This document shows, piece after piece, positions 44,211-51,463 of a stretch of DNA of 64,000 bases (the stretch's first letter is position 1; the number at the start of each line of letters is the position of its first letter). The notes under the pieces were generated by a model. It ran no database searches. It saw only the letters and a list, made by a program, of their open reading frames with translations, and was not told the origin of the DNA. This DNA is from Oscillospiraceae bacterium (GTDB lineage Bacteria > Bacillota > Clostridia > Oscillospirales > JAKOTC01), in NCBI GenBank assembly GCA_035353335.1, contig DAOPZJ010000003.1, positions 1 to 64,000 of the forward strand, in the 5' to 3' direction. The position numbers and the translations under genes were made by a program.

Positions 44211-44239
44211 TTGCCTTTTCGGGCCTTTTTTGTTATAAT
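44211..44239 (+). promoter_or_regulatory. Sigma-A-type promoter of maf
   Basis: TTGCCT (44211-44216), 17-nt spacer, TATAAT (44234-44239), about 75 nt upstream of the maf ATG. Confidence 0.7.
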
Positions 44240-44321
44240 TTCTTACAGAATGCCGAAAAATACGGACTTTCTGCATTGAATCCACACATATAAGCCCATC
44301 AATAAAGAAAGAGAAAACATC

Positions 44322-44909
44322 ATGAAACTATATCTTGCCTCGGGCTCCCCGAGAAGACGCGAACTGCTGACTTTGGCGGGCATCCCCTTTGAAGTGCGCC
44401 CTTGCAATGACCCGGAGGAGACAGCCGCAGAATCTCCGGTTCATACCGTACTGGACTTATCTTCGCATAAAGCCCGGGCCGTCTTTGAAGACATCAAGTA
44501 CGGTTCCGAAGAAAGTGGCTTCGCTGTTCTGGGTGCGGACACCATCGTTGTCATTGACGACGAAATCATCGGAAAACCCAAAGACGATGAAGATGCACGG
44601 AAGATTTTAAAAAAGCTCTCGGGCCGTACGCATGAGGTTTACACCGGTGTCTGTTTACTGGCACGTAAAAAAGATAAGACCCGCGAAATGGCCTTTTGCG
44701 AGCGCACCGCTGTCACGATGTATGAAATCACCGACGCAGAACTTGACGCGTATCTTGCCAGTGGGGAACACATGGATAAAGCCGGTGCATATGCGATACA
44801 GGGACTCGCGGTCAAATTCGTACGCAAGGTCACCGGCGATTACAGCAATATCGTCGGCCTTCCCGTCGCCCGGGTTTACCACGAACTCATAAAATTGCGC
44901 GTCCTGTAA
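44322..44909 (+). CDS. maf: Maf-family nucleoside triphosphate pyrophosphatase
   Basis: 195 residues. LASGSPRRRELLTLAGIPFEV at the N-terminus, GADTIVVIDDEIIGKPKD with the catalytic Asp, SGRTHEVYTGVCL and GKAGAYAIQG-type motif (DKAGAYAIQG). Maf proteins remove non-canonical or excess dTTP/UTP and are linked to septum control. In Firmicutes maf commonly leads the mreBCD-min cluster, and here minD follows after 156 bp. Confidence 0.94.
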   Translation: MKLYLASGSPRRRELLTLAGIPFEVRPCNDPEETAAESPVHTVLDLSSHKARAVFEDIKYGSEESGFAVLGADTIVVIDDEIIGKPKDDEDARKILKKLSGRTHEVYTGVCLLARKKDKTREMAFCERTAVTMYEITDAELDAYLASGEHMDKAGAYAIQGLAVKFVRKVTGDYSNIVGLPVARVYHELIKLRVL

Positions 44910-45065
44910 TTCCCGGCGATTCATGCCACGTCGGCAGTTGATTTTATGCGGCTTGAAAAATTCTGCCGTTTATGCTATCCTGTAAAAGGCGCTTTATAGC
45001 TTCAGGGAGCGTAAAAGTTTAAAAACGAATTTGCATACCTGAATGCGAAAGGATGGTCATAAAAT

Positions 45066-45800
45066 ATGCAAAAGATTTTGACCTTCTGCTCCGGCAAGGG
45101 TGGGGTGGGCAAATCAACCGCCGCTGCCTGTGTAGCCGCTTCCATCGTCTGCCGCGGAAAGCGCGTACTTTTGGTCGACGCCGATCAGGGCATTGCCAGC
45201 CTGGACATTCTGCTCGGCATGGAAAAGCCGGCTCTGTTTGACATCTGCGATGCCGTCGCCAAACGCTGCGATATTTCGGACGCGGTAATCCCGTGTTCGG
45301 GACTCGCGGGCCTCTGCATCGCATCGGCTGCCTTATCTCCTGAGAAATTTTGCTCCGGCGCGGATATCACCCGATTTTGCCGCATTATGGCGGGTCAGTT
45401 CGACTTTATCATCATCGACGCCCCCGCCGGTCTCGGCCGCGAATTTGACAGTGCGGTTACGGCGGCAGACGAAGTTGTGATTGTCTCAACACCCGATGAC
45501 CCGGCGCTTCGTGCGGCGACAAAAACCGGCGCTCTGATTGCAAAAATGGGCAAAAAGAGCCGCTTGCTGCTCAATAAATACGACAGACGGCTCGTTCGGA
45601 AAAAAATCGCGCCCTCAATCGATGACTTTGTCGACGCCGTCGGGAGCCAATTGCTCGGTGTGATTCCGTTCGATCAGGAGTTTGCCAAGCTCTCCCGCAA
45701 AGGGGTCCTCATGCTGCCGAAATCGGCTGTATCCGTACAGTCATTTTATAACATCGCCGCACGCATCTGCGGGAAATACATACCGCTTACGCGCCTGTAA
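45066..45800 (+). CDS. minD: MinD-like ATPase without MinC/MinE partners
   Basis: 244 residues. Deviant Walker A KGGVGKST at 10-17, switch I DADQGIASLDILLG, switch II FIIIDAPAGLG, NKYDRRLVRKK and ELLGVIP-type segment (QLLGVIPFDQEF). This is the MinD branch of ParA-like ATPases that place the division septum. Two things are odd: the chain ends GKYIPLTRL without the C-terminal amphipathic membrane-targeting helix, and neither minC nor minE is present in the window. The next gene starts 19 nt downstream. A different ParA-like role is possible. Confidence 0.82.
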   Translation: MQKILTFCSGKGGVGKSTAAACVAASIVCRGKRVLLVDADQGIASLDILLGMEKPALFDICDAVAKRCDISDAVIPCSGLAGLCIASAALSPEKFCSGADITRFCRIMAGQFDFIIIDAPAGLGREFDSAVTAADEVVIVSTPDDPALRAATKTGALIAKMGKKSRLLLNKYDRRLVRKKIAPSIDDFVDAVGSQLLGVIPFDQEFAKLSRKGVLMLPKSAVSVQSFYNIAARICGKYIPLTRL

Positions 45801-45819
45801 AAAGGCAGAAAGGAATGTC

Positions 45820-46221
45820 ATGAACATCGCGCTCATTGCCGATAACGATAAAAAAGAGCTTTTAGTGCAATTTTGCACCGCTTACAAGGGGATCCTGACA
45901 AAACACGACCTGTGCGCCACAGCCGCAACGGCGAAATTAGTCTCCGAAGGCGCAGGGCTGAAAATCCTTTCATTGATGTCCGGTTCGCAGGGTGGACTTG
46001 AGCAAATCGCCGCGCTGGTCAGCTGTGACCGCATCGATATGTTGATTTTTTTCCGCACCCCGAATGAGCAGCGCATGAGCGGTGCCGAATTCAATCTGAT
46101 GCGGCTCTGTGACGCGCATACGGTGCCGATGGCCACCAACATCGCGACCGCCGAGGTACTCATACACGGCCTTTCGAACGGATGGCTCGACTGGCGCGAT
46201 ATCGTCAATCCTAAGAACTAA
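45820..46221 (+). CDS. Methylglyoxal synthase-like protein lacking catalytic residues
   Basis: 133 residues, full family length and clearly homologous along its length (LIADNDKKELLVQFC at the start, MATNIATAEVLIHGL and LDWRDIVNP at the end). Every active-site motif is changed: AHD is ADN (8-9), the phosphate loop ATGTTG is ATAATA (33-38), the catalytic GGDQQ is GGLEQ (58-62), and DPL-x3-PHEPDVN is TPNEQRMSGAEFN. It should not make methylglyoxal. SD AAAGGAAT. In Firmicutes mgsA often sits beside minD and rodA, so the location is conserved even though the activity seems lost. Confidence 0.85.
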   Translation: MNIALIADNDKKELLVQFCTAYKGILTKHDLCATAATAKLVSEGAGLKILSLMSGSQGGLEQIAALVSCDRIDMLIFFRTPNEQRMSGAEFNLMRLCDAHTVPMATNIATAEVLIHGLSNGWLDWRDIVNPKN

Positions 46222-46261
46222 AACCATATCATAAAAGTGCACCCTTTTAGTTTTTGAGGTG

Positions 46262-46292
46262 CCGCCGGGTCGCAAAGACGCCGACCCCTACA
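46262..46292. repeat. Half copy of the TGTAGGGG palindromic repeat
   Basis: CCGCCGGGTCGCAAAGACG continues to GCCGACCCCTACA. It matches the right half of the element at 24455-24541 with few differences. It lies in the hisS leader. Confidence 0.65.
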
Positions 46293-46318
46293 GATTTTAT
46301 AAAAAGGGAAGAACTAAA

Positions 46319-47584
46319 ATGCCTTTAAAATTCCAAAGACCGCGCGGCACGGCGGATTCGCTGCCCGAACAGTCCGCTGTCTACAGCCAAATTGAAGAGA
46401 TATTTTCAATCGAAGCCAAACTCGCCGGCTTCGGCCGGATTCGCGTTCCGACTTTTGAAAAGACCACTCTGTTTGCGCGCAGTTCCGGCGAGACCTCGGA
46501 CGTGGTCAGCAAAGAGATGTATACCTTTCAGGACCGCGGCGGCGAGGATTTGACCTTGGCCCCCGAGGGCACGGCCGGCGTTGTACGCGCTTATTTGGAA
46601 GACGGCCTTGCCGGGGAGGCATTGCCGCAAAAATTATTCTATTTTACATCATGTTTTCGTTATAACCGCCCGCAGGCTGGCCGTCTGCGTGAATTCCACC
46701 AGGTCGGTTTCGAGATTTTCGGCGCGGATTCCTATCTTGCCGAGGCCGAGCTGATTGCGATGATCAGCCGCGCGTTCAAAAAGATCGGCATCGCGGACGC
46801 GGTGACGACGAAACTCAATTCCATCGGCTGCAAGGCGTGCAGGGGTGAATATAAAAAAGCGCTGGTCGCTTATTTCGAACAGTACAAAACCACTCTCTGC
46901 GAGACCTGCAACGAGCGGCTCTATAAAAACCCGATGCGTATTTTGGACTGCAAATCGCCCGAATGCAAAGCGATTGCAAAAGGCGCGCCTGTCATCACCG
47001 ATTATCTCTGCGCCGACTGTAAAAAGCACTTCGATGCGCTCTGCGCGTTACTCACCGATCTCGGCGTCAAATACGAGCTCGACACCGGCATCGTGCGCGG
47101 CCTCGACTATTATAACGGCCCGGTCTTTGAGTTTGTCACCGACCGACTCGGCGCGCAGGATGCCGTCGGAGGCGGCGGACGCTACGACGGCCTTGTTGAG
47201 GAACTCGGCGGTCAGCCGACCCCGGCACTCGGCCTTGCGATGGGCATTGAGCGCATGACTTTGCTCGCTGAAAAATGCGGCTGCGTATTTGATAAACCCT
47301 CGGCGGGCAGATTATTGATTATTCCGATCGGAGATGAGACCAGGCCGCGCGCAGCGCGGCTGGCCGACGCGGTCAAGGCCGCCGGAATTTCGTGCCAGAC
47401 GGAACTCTGCACCCGCAGCCTAAAATCCTCGATGCGTTTTGCCAACAAGGCGGGCTTCGAATTTGCACTGATTTTGGGTGAAGACGAAATGAAAACCGGC
47501 AATTTTGTTTTGAAAGATATGAAAAACGATCGCGAGCGATCTGTCGGAAGTGAAGCCGAACTGATTGCGGCGCTGAAAGAATAA
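46319..47584 (+). CDS. hisS: Histidyl-tRNA synthetase
   Basis: 421 residues. RPRGTADSLP at the N-terminus, class II motif 2 FRYNRPQAGRLREFHQVGFEIFG, HisA region DTGIVRGLDYYNGPVFEF, GGGGRYDGL and motif 3 ALGLAMGIERM. A Cys-rich insertion (CKAC, CETC, DCKSPEC, CADC) is typical of the clostridial form and probably binds zinc. SD AAGGGAAG. aspS starts 25 nt downstream, the common hisS-aspS pair. Confidence 0.97.
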   Translation: MPLKFQRPRGTADSLPEQSAVYSQIEEIFSIEAKLAGFGRIRVPTFEKTTLFARSSGETSDVVSKEMYTFQDRGGEDLTLAPEGTAGVVRAYLEDGLAGEALPQKLFYFTSCFRYNRPQAGRLREFHQVGFEIFGADSYLAEAELIAMISRAFKKIGIADAVTTKLNSIGCKACRGEYKKALVAYFEQYKTTLCETCNERLYKNPMRILDCKSPECKAIAKGAPVITDYLCADCKKHFDALCALLTDLGVKYELDTGIVRGLDYYNGPVFEFVTDRLGAQDAVGGGGRYDGLVEELGGQPTPALGLAMGIERMTLLAEKCGCVFDKPSAGRLLIIPIGDETRPRAARLADAVKAAGISCQTELCTRSLKSSMRFANKAGFEFALILGEDEMKTGNFVLKDMKNDRERSVGSEAELIAALKE

Positions 47585-47608
47585 TTGAATAACGAAAGAG
47601 GAATCTCT

Positions 47609-49366
47609 ATGATAAAACGCACCAAATACGCCACCGAAGTCACTAAAGCCGACCTCGGCAAAATCGTTTCGGTCTGCGGTTGGGTGGCAAGACAGCGCAA
47701 CCTCGGCGGATTGATTTTTGTCGATCTGCGCGACCGCACGGGCATCATTCAGCTGGCTTTCGACGAGGCTACAGACCGTAAAATCTTCGATCTGGCATTT
47801 ACGCTTCGCAGCGAATTTGTCATCGGCGCAACCGGAACGGTACGCGAGCGCGAGAGCAAAAATTACGACATCCCGACCGGCGAACTCGAGCTTTTTGTGA
47901 CCGACCTTCAGCTCTTCACCAAAAGCGAAACCCCGCCGTTTGAGATCATCGACAACTGCAACGCCAACGAAGAACTGCGCCTGCGCTACCGTTATCTCGA
48001 CCTGCGCCGTTCTCCGCTGCAAAAGAACATTCTGACCCGCCACGAACTTGCGCGTGTCACCCGCGAATATTTTTATGAAAACGGCTTTATCGAGATCGAG
48101 ACCCCGATGATGATCAAATCCACTCCGGAGGGCGCGCGCGACTACATCGTCCCTTCCCGTATTCACCCGGGTAATTTCTATGCGCTTCCCCAGTCCCCGC
48201 AGCTTTATAAACAGCTTTTGATGCTCGCCGGTTTCGACCGCTATATTCAGCTGGCCCGCTGTTTCCGCGACGAGGATTTGCGCGCCGACCGCCAACCCGA
48301 ATTCACTCAGATCGATATCGAGATGTCGTTTGTCGATGTCGACGACATTCTCAAAATGATTGAGGGCTTTATCGAACGGGTCTTTGACCGAATGCTGAAC
48401 CGCAAAGTGGAGCTTCCGATCCGACGGCTGACTTTTGCCGATGCCATGAACCGTTTCGGCTCGGATAAACCCGACCTGCGCTTCGGCATGGAGATTCAGG
48501 ATGTCAGCGAACTGGTCAAAAACTGCGGTTTCCCGGTCTTCTCGGATGCGGTAAAAAACGGCGGCAGCGTCCGCTGCATCGCCGCAAAGAACAGCACTTC
48601 TGTGCTTACCCGAAAAGAGATCGACAAGCTCACCGAAACCGTGCGCGGCATCGGCGCAAAAGGGCTTGCGTATGTGCGTTGGAGCGAAGATGAACCGACT
48701 TGTTCCTTTTCAAAATTCCTTGCCGAGGGTGAGCTTGCGAAACTGCTCTCGGCCGTCGGCTGTGAAAAAGGCGACACCGTTTTATTTGTCGCCGACAAAA
48801 ACAAAGTGGTTTTGCCGGTGCTGGGCGCACTCCGCAACATCGTGGCAAGACAGCTCAATATCATCCCGAAAGACAGATACGAGCTCCTTTGGGTAGTCGA
48901 GATGCCGTTTTTCGAGTTCGATGAGGACAGCGGCGAGTGGGTCGCGATGCACCACCCCTTCACGATGCCGCTTGAGGAATGCATGCCGTATCTCGAGAGC
49001 GATCCCGGGAAAGTGCGCGCGAAGTCATATGATCTTGTTCTCAACGGCGTCGAACTGCTCTCCGGCTCGATCCGAATCAACGACCCGGCACTTCAAAAGC
49101 GCATGTTCGGGCTGCTCGGTCTGACTCCCGAACAGATCCAGTCCAAATTCGGCTTTTTGGTGGATGCCTACCGCTTCGGCGCACCGCCGCACGGCGGAGT
49201 CGGCCTCGGCCTTGACCGGCTTGCGATGCTCATCTGCGGCGCGGATTCGCTGCGCGACGTCCTTGCGTTCCCGAAAGTTCAGAATGCCTCGGAGCTCATG
49301 AGCGGCTGTCCGTCCCCGGTCGATCAAAAGCAGTTGGATGAATTGAAAATTAATCTGAATGAATAA
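47609..49366 (+). CDS. aspS: Aspartyl-tRNA synthetase
   Basis: 585 residues. N-terminal OB-fold anticodon domain (VSVCGWVARQRNLGGLIFVDLRDRTG), flipping-loop and motif 2 region (SPQLYKQLLMLAGFDRYIQLARCFRDEDLRADRQPEFTQ), a GAD insertion domain (about 290-410) and motif 3 GVGLGLDRLAM. ATG at 47609 with AAAGAGGA upstream. A GC-rich imperfect hairpin without a T-run follows at about 49372-49401. Confidence 0.97.
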   Translation: MIKRTKYATEVTKADLGKIVSVCGWVARQRNLGGLIFVDLRDRTGIIQLAFDEATDRKIFDLAFTLRSEFVIGATGTVRERESKNYDIPTGELELFVTDLQLFTKSETPPFEIIDNCNANEELRLRYRYLDLRRSPLQKNILTRHELARVTREYFYENGFIEIETPMMIKSTPEGARDYIVPSRIHPGNFYALPQSPQLYKQLLMLAGFDRYIQLARCFRDEDLRADRQPEFTQIDIEMSFVDVDDILKMIEGFIERVFDRMLNRKVELPIRRLTFADAMNRFGSDKPDLRFGMEIQDVSELVKNCGFPVFSDAVKNGGSVRCIAAKNSTSVLTRKEIDKLTETVRGIGAKGLAYVRWSEDEPTCSFSKFLAEGELAKLLSAVGCEKGDTVLFVADKNKVVLPVLGALRNIVARQLNIIPKDRYELLWVVEMPFFEFDEDSGEWVAMHHPFTMPLEECMPYLESDPGKVRAKSYDLVLNGVELLSGSIRINDPALQKRMFGLLGLTPEQIQSKFGFLVDAYRFGAPPHGGVGLGLDRLAMLICGADSLRDVLAFPKVQNASELMSGCPSPVDQKQLDELKINLNE

Positions 49367-49503
49367 ATACCCGGCGCACCGCCGGCGGCGCGTCGCCGGT
49401 GGCAATACACGAACGAAGCTTGCTGTTTTAGGTGAAAAATTACCCCGTGGCCGGATTCGGGTATGCTATCACCAAAACTCCCGTGCGAAAGGGTGATCTG
49501 TAA

Positions 49504-50643
49504 TTGAGCAAGATCGGCGGTTCGATATCCGAATTCGTCAAAAAAGTGGATATGGCGCTGATTTTGCTGTGCGTCGGTTTTTCGGCTTTCGGCGTTGCGG
49601 TGATTTACAGCGCGACCCACAATATTTCCACCCGTCATGCAGTGGTTCAGTGCCTCGGCATTCTGATTGGAATTGCGGCGATGATTTTGGTGTCGGTGAT
49701 CGATTATGAAGCGCTTTTAAAGCTCTGGAAGGTCTATGTCCCGATTTGCGTGCTGCTGATGGTCTTGACCTATATCTGGGGCTACGCGCCTTCCGGCACC
49801 AACAACAAGGCCTGGCTGGAACTGCCCGGCGGCCTGCTGCTTCAGCCCTCCGAACTGCTTAAACTTGCGTTCATCTATACGCTTTCATTGCATATTCAGA
49901 CCCTGGGCGACAAGATCAAGACGGTCAAAGGCGTGCTCAGCCTTGCCGTACATGCCGCCGTCCCGATCGGACTGGTCCTTTTACAGCGCGACTGGGGCTC
50001 GATGATGATATTCGTTTTCATTTTCCTGTTCATCACCTTTTCGGCGGGCGTTCAGCTGCGTTATTTTGCGATCGCGCTCGGTGCGGCAGCGGTATCGCTT
50101 CCGCTGCTTTGGAATTTTGTACTCAAAACCTATCAGAAGAAACGGATATTGGCGGTCTACTTCCCCGAACTCGACCCTGATTACGACTATATCTACCAGC
50201 AGGTCATGGGCAAGCTCTCAATCGGCTCCGGGGGCTTTTTCGGCACCGGCTGGCTCAAAGGCCCGCGCACGCAGGCCTCGCTGGTCCCCGAGCAGCGCAA
50301 CGATTTCATCATGGCTGCGCTCGGTGAGGAGTTCGGATTTTTCGGCTGCTTAATCGTAATGATCATTCTGTTTGCGATTCTCATGCGGATTCTGAACGCC
50401 GCAAAAACATCCCGTGACATCTCCGGAAAGTGTATCTGCGTCGGCGTGTTCGCGATCATTCTGACGCAGACCGTCATCAACGTCGGAATGACGCTCTCGC
50501 TCGTCCCGGTCATCGGCGTGACTTTGCCGTTCTTCTCTTCGGGCGGGACCTCAGTCATGGTCAGCTTCATCTCCGTCGGAATGGTGCTCGGCGTCTACAA
50601 CCGGCGAGAGCGTTATGTATTCTTTGACAAAGTCATTCGATGA
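49504..50643 (+). CDS. rodA: RodA/FtsW/SpoVE-family peptidoglycan glycosyltransferase
   Basis: 379 residues with about ten membrane helices. SEDS-family marks: ALILLCVGFSAFGVAVIYSAT, LLLQPSELLKLAFI, LLQRDWGSMMI with the catalytic Asp, and C-terminal VIGVTLPFFSSGGTS. It polymerises lipid II with PBP2, encoded convergently at 51464-53491. The context (mre/min genes) supports RodA over FtsW. The TTG start has AAAGGGTGAT upstream. Confidence 0.92.
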   Translation: MSKIGGSISEFVKKVDMALILLCVGFSAFGVAVIYSATHNISTRHAVVQCLGILIGIAAMILVSVIDYEALLKLWKVYVPICVLLMVLTYIWGYAPSGTNNKAWLELPGGLLLQPSELLKLAFIYTLSLHIQTLGDKIKTVKGVLSLAVHAAVPIGLVLLQRDWGSMMIFVFIFLFITFSAGVQLRYFAIALGAAAVSLPLLWNFVLKTYQKKRILAVYFPELDPDYDYIYQQVMGKLSIGSGGFFGTGWLKGPRTQASLVPEQRNDFIMAALGEEFGFFGCLIVMIILFAILMRILNAAKTSRDISGKCICVGVFAIILTQTVINVGMTLSLVPVIGVTLPFFSSGGTSVMVSFISVGMVLGVYNRRERYVFFDKVIR

Positions 50644-50699
50644 ACATTCCTTCGATATTTTAGCGACAATACATTTTTCATCAGGAGGAGGGTTATACC

Positions 50700-51308
50700 A
50701 TGCGCAAAGACGCTGCCGATAAACTCAACGACGGCATCCGGGAACGGCAGGGCATTGCCCCCGGCGGCATCATCGACTTCGAGGGCATCCAAATTTTAAT
50801 CTGCTATCTGCTCAAAAACATTCCCGAACCGCTCACCAAGACACAGCTCGACGAGATTCTGCCGGGCAGTGAGCTGGTAAACTACTTTGACTATTCCCAG
50901 GCGCTTGACCTGCTTCAGAAAAACGGAAACGTCACCCGCGCAGAAGACGGAAGTTTTTCGATCACCCCGCGCGGCGCAAAGAGCTGCGATATTTTACAGG
51001 ATTCGCTGCCGGTCTCGATCCGCGACCGGATTCTGGGGCGCGGCATGCGCGTGGTGCACAAGACCGATATGCTCGCCGAGAATGAATTCTCAATCGAGAC
51101 AGTCGGTGACAACGTCTGTCTCGTCTGCAATATTAAAGACCGCGGCGGCCTGCTGATGTCGGTACACGCGGCAGTCGGCAGCGGCGAACTGGCGGCTTCG
51201 CTCGGCCGCCAATTTCTCAAGAACCCCGAATTGCTTTACAACGCGGTCTTCGCGGTTCTCTCCGCCGACCACGGCCAGCTTTCGGCGTTGGCTGAGAAAA
51301 TGAAATAA
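50700..51308 (+). CDS. DUF4364 protein
   Basis: 202 residues. Winged-helix-like N-terminal part (IQILICYLLKNIPEPLTKTQLDEIL, YSQALDLLQKNGNV, SITPRGAKSCDILQDSLP) and a C-terminal domain as in DUF4364, a Clostridia-restricted family of unknown function. A DNA-binding role is plausible from the fold. SD AGGAGGAGGG. A repeat and a terminator follow. Confidence 0.85.
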   Translation: MRKDAADKLNDGIRERQGIAPGGIIDFEGIQILICYLLKNIPEPLTKTQLDEILPGSELVNYFDYSQALDLLQKNGNVTRAEDGSFSITPRGAKSCDILQDSLPVSIRDRILGRGMRVVHKTDMLAENEFSIETVGDNVCLVCNIKDRGGLLMSVHAAVGSGELAASLGRQFLKNPELLYNAVFAVLSADHGQLSALAEKMK

Positions 51309-51309
51309 T

Positions 51310-51351
51310 TCCTCTTTACGGAGGGGTGCCCCCGTAGGGGGCGGGGTGGTC
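51310..51351. repeat. CCTCT/GGAGGGGTG repeat, copy 2
   Basis: CCTCTTTACGGAGGGGTGCC, then GCCCCCGTAGGGGGC stem, then GGGGTGGTCT. It shares its frame with the copy at 14518-14556, while the stem sequence differs but still pairs. Confidence 0.62.
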
Positions 51352-51361
51352 TAATCAAAAT

Positions 51362-51387
51362 AAAAGCGCCTTTACGGGCGCTTTTTT
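51362..51387. terminator. Terminator between DUF4364 and mrdA
   Basis: AAAAGCGCC and GGCGCTTTT form a 9-bp stem with a 6-nt loop, and the T-run continues to 51387. It can stop plus-strand transcription and, through its A/T flanks, the convergent mrdA transcript. Confidence 0.78.
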
Positions 51388-51463
51388 ATATCTTAAATCT
51401 CCGTGTATGTCACTGTTCACTGTTAACTGTAAACTGTTAACTTATAATAAAACATTGCGTTTT

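Noticed and set aside
46222..46318. Possible T-box leader upstream of hisS
   Set aside because: The gap is only 97 nt, contains a dispersed repeat copy, and shows no T-box consensus or antiterminator.
49367..49503. Terminator and promoter in the aspS-rodA gap
   Set aside because: The GC-rich inverted sequence at about 49372-49401 pairs only imperfectly and has no T-run; a TATGCT near 49464 lacks a usable -35.
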